From Bacteroidota bacterium (GTDB lineage: Bacteria > Bacteroidota > Bacteroidia > Flavobacteriales_F > PHOS-HE28): 14,440 bases of DNA. Below the pieces are notes generated by a model that had not been told where the DNA came from, searched no databases, and saw nothing but the letters and a program-made list of their open reading frames with translations. Shown one piece after another: positions 1-7,640 of this stretch; the stretch's first letter is position 1, and each line of letters begins with the position of its first letter. The stretch is from assembly GCA_963169595.1 (NCBI GenBank), contig CAUJFM010000162.1, positions 1 to 14,440 of the forward strand, written 5' to 3'. A program made the position numbers and the translations under genes.

Positions 1-550
1 CGTGTTGGAACGCACCAACGGCCGGGTCTTCATCGTCTCCCATCGCCCGATCTGGGCTGAGCAGGACACGGTCTATGGGCCGTTGTTCGAGGGGAACACC
101 CGCTCCATGCTGCCCACCAATTACCGCGCTGAGGTCGAGCCGCTGCTGCTCAAGGCCGCCTTGCACGCCGAGGTCTTTTGGATCAGCGGAAGCATGGCGG
201 GTCGCGCACCGTCCAGCATTTTTTTCCAACCCCACCGACCGGGGCTCACCTTCATCCAATCCGCCATCCGCGACCTGCCGCGTGATGCGCTCCTCGTGGC
301 CGATGTCGGTCCGGGCGGGGTGCGCTGGTCAGCGGTGTCGCTTACCGGCCGGCCGGTGGAGGACCCGCGCACCTGTGATGCGGCGTGGTGGCGCCAGCGG
401 ATGGGCCGCCCCGAACCGTTCAACTGGCGCTTGCTGCCCTATCTCTTCAAGTCCACGGTCACCACGGTGGAGTTCCTCAGTGGTCTGGCCGCAGGCATCC
501 TGATGACGGTGTTGCTCGTCCTCCTGGTACGCCGGCTGCGCCGTGCCTGA
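1..550 (+). CDS. C-terminal part of a membrane-anchored metallophosphoesterase-like protein (5' end outside window)
   Basis: The frame is open from the left edge to a TGA at 548-550, so only about 182 C-terminal residues are visible and the true start is upstream. The visible part reads like the end of a calcineurin-like phosphoesterase. It has VSHRPIW near the start (the family's H-x-P-x-W block), then AEVEPLLLKA, then the strand FWISGSMAG where relatives usually carry a GD or GDxH metal-binding motif, then FFQP and LTFIQSAIRDLP. The last 30 residues hold one hydrophobic segment (EFLSGLAAGILMTVLLVLLV) followed by RRLRRA, which suggests a C-terminal membrane anchor with a positive cytoplasmic tail. 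If the family guess is right, the replaced GDxH would weaken metal binding. The assignment rests on motif order only and the N-terminal metal ligands lie outside the window, so another hydrolase fold is possible. Confidence 0.5.
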   Translation, partial: VLERTNGRVFIVSHRPIWAEQDTVYGPLFEGNTRSMLPTNYRAEVEPLLLKAALHAEVFWISGSMAGRAPSSIFFQPHRPGLTFIQSAIRDLPRDALLVADVGPGGVRWSAVSLTGRPVEDPRTCDAAWWRQRMGRPEPFNWRLLPYLFKSTVTTVEFLSGLAAGILMTVLLVLLVRRLRRA

Positions 551-561
551 TGCGCACTGCT

Positions 562-569
562 TAGCTTTG
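562..569 (+). promoter_or_regulatory. Bacteroidota -7 promoter box (TAGCTTTG) for the epimerase-asnB unit
   Basis: TAGCTTTG matches the Bacteroidota primary-sigma -7 consensus TAnnTTTG exactly. It lies in the 41-bp gap after the first gene, 22 bp before the epimerase ATG at 592, and predicts a transcript start near 576 with a leader of about 16 nt. No TTG-type -33 element is visible at the usual 17-23 bp upstream. Confidence 0.6.
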
Positions 570-591
570 GCCACCTACGGAACGCTCGCAC

Positions 592-1527
592 ATGGCAAGG
601 ATCCTCGTCACCGGTGGCGCCGGTTTCATCGCAAGTGAACTGGCCATCAGGCTTGCCGCCGATCCGGCGAACGAGGTGGTGGTGGTGGACAACCTCCTCA
701 CCGGCGATGTGGGCAAGCTGCCCGCCGTGATGCCGCCGAACATGCACTTCATCAAGTGCGATGTGAACCGGTTCGAGGACATCAGCAGTGTGTTCTACGC
801 CTACCGCTTCCAGTATGTCTTCCATTACGCCGCCGTCGTGGGCGTGAAGCGCACCACGGACAACCCGGTGATGGTGCTGCGCGACATCGATGGCATCCGC
901 AACATCCTCGACCTGTCCAAGAACATGGGGGTGAAGCGCGTCCTCTTCAGCAGCAGCAGCGAGGTGTATGGCGAGCCGGTGGAGATCCCGCAGAACGAGC
1001 GCACCACACCGCTGAACTCCAAGCTGCCCTATGCCATCGTGAAGAACATTGGCGAGGCCTTCCTGCGCTCCTACCACAAGGAGTTCGGGCTGGAGTACAC
1101 GGTGTTCCGCTTCTTCAACACCTACGGCCCCAAGCAGAGCCGCGATTTCGTCGTGTCGAAGTTCATCCGTGCCGCGCTGGCCGGGGAGGACATCACCCTC
1201 TACGGCGACGGTCTCCAGACCCGCACCTTCTGCTACATCGATGACAACATCGACGCGTGCCTGCGGGCCTTCCATGGCAACGAGGTGCTCAATGATGTCG
1301 TGAACATCGGCTCGGACGTGGAGATCACCATCCGGGGTCTCGCCGAGCTCATCATCGAGCTCACCGGCAGCCGATCGAGGATCATACACCTGCCACCGCT
1401 GGAGGAAGGTGACATGACGCGCCGCATGCCCGACGTGACCCGCATGCGCGCCCTGCTGGGCCGTGAGATGTTGCCCCTGCGCGATGGGCTCGTACGGATC
1501 CTGGAAGCGACGAAGGTGACCGCCTGA
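592..1527 (+). CDS. NAD-dependent epimerase/dehydratase, UDP-glucuronate decarboxylase (UXS)-like
   Basis: This 311-residue extended short-chain dehydrogenase probably interconverts or decarboxylates a nucleotide sugar in the cytoplasm. The N-terminal Rossmann motif is TGGAGFIAS (residues 7-15), and D33 after the second strand would bind the NAD ribose. The catalytic set is visible: SSSS at 120-123 and YAIVK with Y147 and K151. FRFFNTYGP (172-180) and YGDGLQTRTFCYIDD (204-218) are the substrate-side blocks typical of the UXS/UDP-glucose 4-epimerase group. The third glycine of GxxGxxG is Ala14. The ATG at 592 follows a -7 promoter box and begins directly with the Rossmann strand, so the start looks right. 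The stop overlaps the asnB start by one base (TGATG), implying co-translation. The exact sugar substrate cannot be read from sequence; family membership is secure. Confidence 0.88.
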   Translation: MARILVTGGAGFIASELAIRLAADPANEVVVVDNLLTGDVGKLPAVMPPNMHFIKCDVNRFEDISSVFYAYRFQYVFHYAAVVGVKRTTDNPVMVLRDIDGIRNILDLSKNMGVKRVLFSSSSEVYGEPVEIPQNERTTPLNSKLPYAIVKNIGEAFLRSYHKEFGLEYTVFRFFNTYGPKQSRDFVVSKFIRAALAGEDITLYGDGLQTRTFCYIDDNIDACLRAFHGNEVLNDVVNIGSDVEITIRGLAELIIELTGSRSRIIHLPPLEEGDMTRRMPDVTRMRALLGREMLPLRDGLVRILEATKVTA

Positions 1528-3413
1528 TGTGCGGCATTGCCGGCATATTCGGGATCGAAGGCCTGGCCGACCTCGCGGGTGTGGTCGGCCGCATGAACGA
1601 TGCGCTGGCCCACCGGGGCCCCGATGCCGCTGGTGTGGTCCAGGTGGGGCAGGCGGTGCTCGGCCATCGCCGGCTGGGGATCATCGACCTGTCGCGCGGG
1701 TCCGATCAGCCCTTCAGCAGCCCCGATGGCCGCCATGTGCTGGTCTTCAACGGCGAGATCTACAACTACCGCACGCTGCGCACCGAACTGGAGCGCGCTG
1801 GTGCCTGGACCTTCCGCACCGCCTCGGATACGGAAGTGCTGTTGGCCGCCTTCGTCACCTGGGGACCTTCCTGCCTAGACCGGCTGGAGGGCATGTTCGC
1901 CTTCGCGGTGATGGACCGGGAACAGGGGCAGCTGTTCATCGCGCGCGATCGTTTCGGCGTGAAGCCGCTGTACTACCACTCCGCCAGCGGGCGGGTGCTT
2001 TTCGCCTCCGAAGTGCGTGCCTTGCTGGCATCCGGCCTGGTGCCGCGTCGCCTGGATCCCGATGCCCTGGTGGACCACATCCGGTACCAGACGGTGCACG
2101 GCCCCGCCACCATCGTGCGCGATGTCCACCTGTTGCCCGCCGGCCATTGGATGCGTGTGGGCAAGGACGGCCTGCGCACCGGCCGCTGGTACGATCCCGT
2201 GGCGCACGTCGACCCCGAAGTGGGTCAGCTGGCCGTGGAGCAGGTGCACCGCGAGGTGCGCGAGCGACTTGGCCGCGCCGTTGAGAAACGCTTGGTGTCC
2301 GATGTCCCTTTCGGGGCCTTCCTCTCCGGCGGCATCGACTCCAGTGCCATTGTCGGGCTCATGGCACAGGCCAGTACGGCGCCGGTGCACACCTTCTCGG
2401 TCATCTTCAATGAGCCGGAGTTCAGTGAGGAGCGCTACGCCCGCATCATCGCCAAGCGCTTCAACACCGTCCATACGCCCATCCGCCTGGTACCGGAGGA
2501 CATGCTGCGCCTGCTGCCCGATGCCTTGCAGGCGATGGATCACCCCAGTGCCGACGGCCCGAACACCTATGTCGTGTCGCAATACACCAAGGCGGCCGGG
2601 ATCACCATGGCGCTCAGTGGTACGGGTGGTGATGAGGTCTTCGGCGGGTATCCGGTGTTCGCACGTTCCATGGGGCTTTGGCGCCGCCGCTGGGTCACCG
2701 GCGTGCCGCGTGGCCTCAGGCAGCTCGTTGGGGCCGGCCTCACCACGTTCCGTCCTTCCATCCGCTCCTCCAAGTTGGCCGAGCTGCTGCGCGCTTCATC
2801 CTTCACCGTGGAGGATACGTATCCGGTCTCGCGCCTCACCTTCACCGATGATGAACTGCGCCGCATGCTGGCGCGTGACCCGCTTCCGGATAACAGCGTC
2901 CGTTCCATCATGCGCGGGATCATGCAGGCGGATGGTGGCCGTGACCTGCCCCTGCTGAGCCAGGTGTCACTGGGCGAGATGACCACCTACCTGCAGCACG
3001 TGCTGCTCCGCGACACGGACCAGATGAGCATGGCCCATGCCTTGGAGGTACGCGTGCCCTTCCTGGACCATCATCTGGTGGAGTTCGTGCTGGGTGTCTC
3101 CGATGAGCTGAAGTACCCGCACACGCCCAAGCGGCTGCTGGTGGATCCGCTGAAGGACCTGCTGCCGGACGAGGTGGTGCATCGCCCCAAGATGGGCTTC
3201 GTGCTGCCTTGGGAGCCGTGGATGCGCAACGAGCTCAAGAGCTTCTGTGCGGCCCATCTGGAACGGTTGGCCACCTGGCCCCAGTTCAAGCCTGGCGCGG
3301 TGAAGGACCTCTGGAACCAATTCCTGCTGGGCGACCCCCGTGTGAACTGGTCGCGGATCTGGTCGCTGGTGGTGCTGGAGGATTGGGTGCAGCGCCACGG
3401 CATCGAACCCTGA
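1527..3413 (+). CDS. asnB: Asparagine synthase (glutamine-hydrolysing), class II amidotransferase
   Basis: This 628-residue protein has the full two-domain AsnB layout. Cys2 after the initiator Met is the class II glutaminase nucleophile (MCGIAGIFG). Glutamine-site blocks follow: HRGPD (29-33), NGEIYNY (75-81) and ARDRFGVKPLYY (139-150). The synthetase half has the ATP-binding PP-loop SGGIDSS (267-273) and SGTGGDEVFGGY (364-375). Family members transfer ammonia from glutamine to an aspartyl-AMP intermediate, or in surface-polysaccharide loci may amidate a sugar acid or other acceptor. The start ATG overlaps the stop of the epimerase gene, so the two are almost certainly co-expressed, and that partner makes a glycan-modifying role possible. 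Length is normal for the long AsnB group. A hairpin terminator follows 12 bp after the stop. Confidence 0.93.
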   Translation: MCGIAGIFGIEGLADLAGVVGRMNDALAHRGPDAAGVVQVGQAVLGHRRLGIIDLSRGSDQPFSSPDGRHVLVFNGEIYNYRTLRTELERAGAWTFRTASDTEVLLAAFVTWGPSCLDRLEGMFAFAVMDREQGQLFIARDRFGVKPLYYHSASGRVLFASEVRALLASGLVPRRLDPDALVDHIRYQTVHGPATIVRDVHLLPAGHWMRVGKDGLRTGRWYDPVAHVDPEVGQLAVEQVHREVRERLGRAVEKRLVSDVPFGAFLSGGIDSSAIVGLMAQASTAPVHTFSVIFNEPEFSEERYARIIAKRFNTVHTPIRLVPEDMLRLLPDALQAMDHPSADGPNTYVVSQYTKAAGITMALSGTGGDEVFGGYPVFARSMGLWRRRWVTGVPRGLRQLVGAGLTTFRPSIRSSKLAELLRASSFTVEDTYPVSRLTFTDDELRRMLARDPLPDNSVRSIMRGIMQADGGRDLPLLSQVSLGEMTTYLQHVLLRDTDQMSMAHALEVRVPFLDHHLVEFVLGVSDELKYPHTPKRLLVDPLKDLLPDEVVHRPKMGFVLPWEPWMRNELKSFCAAHLERLATWPQFKPGAVKDLWNQFLLGDPRVNWSRIWSLVVLEDWVQRHGIEP

Positions 3414-3424
3414 GCCGGGAACGA

Positions 3425-3448
3425 AAGAGGGGGCCGAAGCCCCCTCTT
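3425..3448. terminator. Bidirectional terminator hairpin between convergent asnB and DUF6089 genes
   Basis: AAGAGGGGGC (3425-3434) and GCCCCCTCTT (3439-3448) form a perfect 10-bp stem closed by the 4-base loop CGAA. It lies between the asnB stop (3411-3413) and the end of the minus-strand gene (3468), the only space separating the two converging genes. The stem ends in A-T pairs on both sides but lacks a long T tract on either, so it may be a factor-assisted or weak intrinsic terminator serving both strands. Confidence 0.75.
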
Positions 3449-3467
3449 CACAGTGTTGTTCGTGCGA

Positions 3468-4406
3468 TCAGAACTTGGCGCGCGACTTGCGGCCCACGCG
3501 CTTGTTGCCACGGATCCAGTTGTACCGTTGGCGGTAGAAGTTGGACTGACCCCGCAGCACGTAGCTGTACGTGAAGGTCATGGTCAGGTAGCTGTCGTTG
3601 TGCGTGGGATCCCCGCGGATGGCACCCGCATCGTAGTTGCGCGGGTCGGGCAGGGTGGGGTCCAGGGCATAGGCGTGGGCCGATTGGTTGGCCAGGCTGG
3701 CGGCCGTTCCTCCCAAGCCACCGGGCAACAGGGCCGGGTCGGCGTACACGGAACTGGCATCGTCCAGGTAGTCGGTGAAGGTGGTGCGCCAGCCCAGGTC
3801 CCAACCGAAACGGTGGCGGCGGCGCTGGGTGAAGTGGAAGCCGATGCCCACCGGCACGCTCACGCCGATGGAGGAGTAATCCACCAGTTCCGTGGTGAGG
3901 GGACGCAGGTCGTAGAAGTCGCCTTCCCCGAAGAGCTGGCCCTTGGGGTTGTGGTAGAAGGCGGCGATGCCAGCGTAACCGAACAGGCGGAAATCCAACC
4001 GATACCGGCCACGACCGCCCAGGTCATTGTCCTGGTAGATAGTGAACTCCGGACGCAGGTACAGCTCGAACATGTCGTTCCGGAAATTGAGGTTCCGGCC
4101 ACGACGCGGGCGGTAGGTGGACAGTTCATCGGCGCCCTGGATCCGCATGTAGAGCAGACCGGCGTTCACCGAGATCAGACGATTGATCTTCCGGCGGGCG
4201 AAACCACCCACGGCCCAACGCGTCTGACCGATCTTCATGTCCCACACAAAATCCCGGCGGGGTTGGTCCTTGCCACCCATCTCGCCGAGGTAGTTGGCCC
4301 CGCCCAGATGGAGGCCGACATCCCACGCGTACTGGGCCTGGGTACCAACGGCACCCGCGGCCAGCAACGAGATCAGGAGGGAGGAACGGAGTACGGAACG
4401 CATCAT
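3468..4406 (-). CDS. DUF6089 family outer-membrane beta-barrel protein, PorG-like (type IX secretion)
   Basis: This 312-residue minus-strand protein begins with a signal peptide (MMRSVLRSSLLISLLAAGA, cleavage after GTQAQ) and then YAWDVGLHLGGANYLGEMGG, the characteristic opening of the DUF6089 family that includes the T9SS component PorG. The rest alternates aromatic and basic residues in short amphipathic strands (for example NDMFELYLRPEF, RLDFRLFGYAGIAAFY, GVSVPVGIGFHF, FGWDLGWRTTFTDYLDD), as expected of an 8- to 10-strand barrel. It ends in a very basic tail (KRVGRKSRAKF). The frame stays open upstream to 4769, but I start at 4406 because this puts the signal peptide at the N-terminus, about 28 nt after the predicted transcript start; the next ATG (4403) is equally possible. 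Several DUF6089 paralogues usually exist per genome, so being the true PorG is not proven. Confidence 0.8.
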   Translation of the reverse strand: MMRSVLRSSLLISLLAAGAVGTQAQYAWDVGLHLGGANYLGEMGGKDQPRRDFVWDMKIGQTRWAVGGFARRKINRLISVNAGLLYMRIQGADELSTYRPRRGRNLNFRNDMFELYLRPEFTIYQDNDLGGRGRYRLDFRLFGYAGIAAFYHNPKGQLFGEGDFYDLRPLTTELVDYSSIGVSVPVGIGFHFTQRRRHRFGWDLGWRTTFTDYLDDASSVYADPALLPGGLGGTAASLANQSAHAYALDPTLPDPRNYDAGAIRGDPTHNDSYLTMTFTYSYVLRGQSNFYRQRYNWIRGNKRVGRKSRAKF

Positions 4407-4440
4407 GAGCAAGGTCGTCTTCCGGAGGTTCGCTATCGCG

Positions 4441-4448
4441 CAAACATA
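4441..4448 (-). promoter_or_regulatory. Bacteroidota -7 promoter box (TATGTTTG) for the DUF6089 gene
   Basis: On the minus strand 4448 to 4441 reads TATGTTTG, an exact TAnnTTTG match. The predicted transcript start is near 4434, giving a leader of about 28 nt to the ATG at 4406. It supports the signal-peptide start over the longer upstream open frame, whose first part would lie outside the transcript. No TTG element stands at the usual distance upstream. Confidence 0.6.
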
Positions 4449-4532
4449 ACAAAGTTCCCCGTTCATTTCCGGGCTTCGTGGGGACTGATCATCAACAACT
4501 TCCGTTGGATCGTGGAGTGGACCGCCGACCGG

Positions 4533-4540
4533 TAGCTTTG
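4533..4540 (+). promoter_or_regulatory. Bacteroidota -7 promoter box (TAGCTTTG) for the flavin oxidoreductase-FN3 unit
   Basis: TAGCTTTG is an exact TAnnTTTG match, 8 bases before the ATG at 4549. A start 7 bases downstream (about 4547) would make the mRNA nearly leaderless. A TTGG lies at 4505-4508, but the 25-bp gap from its TTG is longer than the usual 17-23. The box faces away from the one at 4441-4448, so the 142-bp gap 4407-4548 is a divergent promoter region. Confidence 0.6.
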
Positions 4541-4548
4541 CACACCTC

Positions 4549-5514
4549 ATGGATACGGAGAACAGGCTGACCCGGTTGTTCGGGATACGGTACCCGCTGG
4601 TGCAGGCGGGCATGATCTGGTGTTCCGGCTGGGAGCTGGCATCTGCGGTGAGCAATGCGGGAGGGCTGGGGATCATCGGGGCAGGGTCCATGTATCCCGA
4701 TGTGCTCCGGGACCACATCCGCAAGTGCAAGGCGGCCACCGACCGGCCCTTCGCCGTGAACGTGCCCATGCTCTACCCGAGCATCGAGGAGCACATGGCC
4801 ACGATCGTGGAGGAGGATGTGCCCATCGTCTTCACCTCGGCGGGGAACCCGGCCGCATGGACCGGCCGCCTGAAGGACAAGGGACGCACGGTGGTGCATG
4901 TGGTCAGCAGCGTGAAGTTCGCTCGCAAGGCGGAACAGGCCGGCGTGGATGCCGTGGTGGCCGAAGGCTTTGAGGCCGGCGGCCACAATGGCCGCGAAGA
5001 GACCACCACCCTGGTGCTCGTACCCATGGTCAGGGATGCCGTTCAGGTGCCGGTGATCGCGGCCGGAGGCATCGCTGATGGCCGCGCCATGCTGGCCGCC
5101 ATGTGCCTCGGGGCCGATGGCGTGCAGGTGGGCAGCCGGTTCGTATGCTCCGTGGAATCCTCCGCCCACCAAGCCTTCAAGGACCGGGTGGTGGCCGCTG
5201 GGGAAGGGGAGACCACCTTGACCCTGAAGGAGCTGGCTCCCGTGCGGCTGCTGCATAACCCCTTCTTCCAGCAGGTGCGCGAGGCCTATGCCCGCGGTGC
5301 CGGCACCGAGGACCTGAAGGCGCTGCTGGGGCGCGCCCGCGCCAAACGAGGCATGTTCGAGGGCGATCTCGTGGAAGGTGAACTGGAGATCGGTCAGGTG
5401 AGCGGTGCCATTGTGGATGTCCTTCCCGCCGCGGCGATCGTGGAGCGGATCATGCGGGAGTTCAACGAGGCCCGGGACCGCCTGTGCCAGGCATCATCTG
5501 TCCGTTCGTCATGA
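4549..5514 (+). CDS. Nitronate monooxygenase / FabK-like FMN-dependent oxidoreductase
   Basis: This 321-residue cytoplasmic TIM-barrel flavoprotein belongs to the family of 2-nitropropane dioxygenase (nitronate monooxygenase) and the enoyl-ACP reductase FabK. The N-terminal block IRYPLVQAGMIWCSGWELAS leads to AVSNAGGLGIIGAGSM (33-48), which contacts FMN. The active-site block EGFEAGGHNG (139-148) carries H146. The FMN phosphate-binding blocks AAGGIADG (171-178) and ADGVQVGSRF (189-198) follow. RAKRGMFEGDLVEGELEIGQ near the C-terminus is shared with flavobacterial homologues. Members either oxidise alkyl nitronates or reduce enoyl-ACP, and sequence motifs alone do not separate these. The ATG at 4549 lies 8 bases after a -7 box, and the barrel begins almost at once. 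The stop overlaps the next ATG as ATGA. Confidence 0.87.
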   Translation: MDTENRLTRLFGIRYPLVQAGMIWCSGWELASAVSNAGGLGIIGAGSMYPDVLRDHIRKCKAATDRPFAVNVPMLYPSIEEHMATIVEEDVPIVFTSAGNPAAWTGRLKDKGRTVVHVVSSVKFARKAEQAGVDAVVAEGFEAGGHNGREETTTLVLVPMVRDAVQVPVIAAGGIADGRAMLAAMCLGADGVQVGSRFVCSVESSAHQAFKDRVVAAGEGETTLTLKELAPVRLLHNPFFQQVREAYARGAGTEDLKALLGRARAKRGMFEGDLVEGELEIGQVSGAIVDVLPAAAIVERIMREFNEARDRLCQASSVRSS

Positions 5515-7634
5515 CGCTGCGCACGCAACATTCCAACCCCGTTGGGCGTCTACGGAATGGCATGGGTGCCTTCCCCGACCTTCGTCCCTTCCGGGTCCTG
5601 GCCTTCATCTTGGCCATGTTGCCTGCTGCGGCCTTCGCCCTGCTGGACCCGCCTGCCTTGCGCTGCGCCTCGGTGAACGTGGCCGGTGATGTCGCCCTCA
5701 CCTGGACGGTTCCCGCCGACCCTGGTGGCGAGTTCGATCACTATGAGGTTTTCTGGGCCACTGACATTGCAGGACCCTATGTGGCCTTGCCCCCCATCAA
5801 TACCTATGGACAGACATCCCTGTTCCATGCCGGGGCCGGTGCCAATGCTGGTCCGGTCTTCTATTATATGACCACGGTCTCCACTGGACCGCCCCCCAAC
5901 ATCTCTGTTCCCAGCGATACGGTCGCCACCTTGTTCCTGCAGGTCTTCCAGAGCACGCCGCTGGGCAGTGCCAACCTGTCCTGGAACGCCAATGCCCTTC
6001 CTCCCACGGCCATCGATGAGTTCTCCGTGTGGATGGAGTACCCCGTGGGCACCTGGTCGCTGCTCGCCGAGGTGTCGGGCAGCACCTTCGCCTACCAGCA
6101 TGTGATCGCCATCTGCGAGGATTCCCTCACGTTCCGCGTGGGCTACTCAGATCTCGGAGGGTGCACCTCCTTCAGCAACCGCGATGGGGAGGTGTTCCGG
6201 GACGTGACCCCACCCTCGGTGCCGGTGATGACCGCCGTTACCGTGGATCCCGCCACAGGCCTGTCCACGCTGTCCTGGTCGCCTTCGTCCCAACCGGATA
6301 CCGATGGGTACATCATTGTGCTCAGCACCCCGGGCGGAGGGGTGATCATCGATACCGTCTTCGGCCAGTTCAACACCAGCTACCAGTGGGCGGCCAGCCT
6401 GCCGGGTGAAGGCCCGGAATCGTTCACGTTGGCGGCCTTCGATACCTGTCTGGTCGGCATCCCGCCAAGTCCGAACACGAGCGCCACGGGCACCGTCCAC
6501 ACCACCATGCACCTCACCACCACCTACGACCAGTGTGCGGGGGAGATCACCTTGGAGTGGACGCCCTACGGAGGCTGGACCACAGGTGTGTATCGCGTGT
6601 TCGGTCAGGTGGATGGCGGCGCGTGGTCCCTGCTGGCGGTGCTGCCAGGCACCCAGACCAGCTACGTCCATACGGTGCAACCCCTGCGCACCTATTGTTA
6701 CCGCGTGCAGGCGGATCGCGACCCGGCCGGGGTCAGCTCGCTGTCCAATACGGCCTGCTTCTTCACCGATTATCCGGTCGCCTCAGGGGCCAATTACCTG
6801 CGTACGGTCACCGTCACAGGGCCTGGATCCATCCGCTTGGTGGACAGCACGGGAACGGCCGCGGCCATCTCCTCCTACCGCATCACCCGCTCGGCCAATG
6901 GTGCTCCGTTCGAGGATATTGCCGTGCTGCCGGGCTCGGCAGGCCCGGTCTTCGTCTACGACGATGTGGACGTGGACCCGGCGTCAGTGGGCTACCGCTA
7001 CCAGGTGTTCGTGCAGGACGCCTGCGGCCAGACCGCAGCCTCCAGTAACATCGGCGGCAACATCGTGCTGAGGGCCGTACCGGAACTTTCCGGCAGCATC
7101 CGGCTCTCTTGGAACGGCTATGCCACGTGGGCGGGCACCACCACGTCACACCTGCTCTACCGGAGCGTGGATGATGGCCCGTTCGAGCTCATCGCCACCC
7201 TGCCGCCCGATCCCTGGACCTATGTGGATGAGGGACCGCAGATGCTGACGGCATCCACCGGCCGGTTCTGCTATTACGTGCAGGCCGTGGAAGGCGGCAA
7301 TCCGTCGGGCATCAATGCCACCTCGGAGAGCAATGTCGCCTGTGCCATCCAGGAGGAGCTCGTGTACATCCCCAATGCCATGGTGATCGGCGGGGTGAAC
7401 AACCTGTTCGGTCCGGTGCTTTCCTACGCGGATGTCACGGAGTACCGCTTCAGCATCCTCAACCGCTGGGGACAGATCGTCTGGACCACCGAGGACCCGG
7501 ATGAGTGGTGGAACGGTATCGTGGGCAGCGACCACGTCCCGCAGGGCATCTATGCCTATTACTGCGCCTTCCGCAACGGGGCGGGCCGGCAGGTGGTGCG
7601 CAACGGCACGGTCACGGTGTTGAAGGCCGACTGA
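5511..7634 (+). CDS. Secreted multi-domain fibronectin-III-like protein with T9SS type B (CHU_C) sorting domain
   Basis: This 707-residue surface or secreted protein has a signal peptide (hydrophobic core VLAFILAMLPAAAFA, residues 29-43). About six fibronectin-III-like modules of roughly 90-100 residues follow, at about 48-139, 140-232, 233-330, 331-422, 423-520 and 521-613. Repeated cues are (I/L)xLxW near module starts and Y-x-V or F-x-V strands near the ends. The C-terminus (617-707) is the gliding-motility-associated CHU_C domain: VYIPNAM, then FSILNRWGQIVW (647-658), WWNG, PQGIYAYY and a final VLKAD. This domain directs export and cell-surface attachment by the type IX system. The usual FTPNGDGxND after IPNA is replaced by VIGGVNN. 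The ATG at 5511 overlaps the upstream stop (ATGA). A start at 5562 would give a shorter, more normal signal peptide of 690 residues in total. The ligand is unknown. Confidence 0.85.
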   Translation: MTLRTQHSNPVGRLRNGMGAFPDLRPFRVLAFILAMLPAAAFALLDPPALRCASVNVAGDVALTWTVPADPGGEFDHYEVFWATDIAGPYVALPPINTYGQTSLFHAGAGANAGPVFYYMTTVSTGPPPNISVPSDTVATLFLQVFQSTPLGSANLSWNANALPPTAIDEFSVWMEYPVGTWSLLAEVSGSTFAYQHVIAICEDSLTFRVGYSDLGGCTSFSNRDGEVFRDVTPPSVPVMTAVTVDPATGLSTLSWSPSSQPDTDGYIIVLSTPGGGVIIDTVFGQFNTSYQWAASLPGEGPESFTLAAFDTCLVGIPPSPNTSATGTVHTTMHLTTTYDQCAGEITLEWTPYGGWTTGVYRVFGQVDGGAWSLLAVLPGTQTSYVHTVQPLRTYCYRVQADRDPAGVSSLSNTACFFTDYPVASGANYLRTVTVTGPGSIRLVDSTGTAAAISSYRITRSANGAPFEDIAVLPGSAGPVFVYDDVDVDPASVGYRYQVFVQDACGQTAASSNIGGNIVLRAVPELSGSIRLSWNGYATWAGTTTSHLLYRSVDDGPFELIATLPPDPWTYVDEGPQMLTASTGRFCYYVQAVEGGNPSGINATSESNVACAIQEELVYIPNAMVIGGVNNLFGPVLSYADVTEYRFSILNRWGQIVWTTEDPDEWWNGIVGSDHVPQGIYAYYCAFRNGAGRQVVRNGTVTVLKAD

Positions 7635-7640
7635 TCCGGA

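Noticed and set aside
439..1389. 316-residue minus-strand open frame over the epimerase
   Set aside because: Overlaps a secure epimerase gene, and the predicted protein is a low-complexity mix of A, H, V and D without motifs.
4453..4486. Imperfect inverted repeat AGTTCCCC / GGGGACT in the divergent promoter region
   Set aside because: Arms mismatch by a one-base gap and are short and GC-rich, so chance pairing is likely.
4505..4508. TTGG as a -33 element for the box at 4533-4540
   Set aside because: The 25-bp spacing from its TTG is longer than the usual 17-23, so I did not call it.
3453..4535. 360-residue plus-strand open frame opposite the DUF6089 gene
   Set aside because: Antisense to a gene with a signal peptide, family motifs and promoter; protein is Val/Gly/Gln rich without a domain and would begin next to the terminator hairpin.
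4407..4769. N-terminal extension of the DUF6089 frame beyond 4406
   Set aside because: It would run through the divergent promoter and into the flavin oxidoreductase gene, and would bury the signal peptide.
5511..7634. Six FN3-like modules as recent tandem DNA repeats
   Set aside because: Modules are alike only in protein pattern; no repeated DNA blocks are visible, so this is old domain duplication rather than a repeat array.
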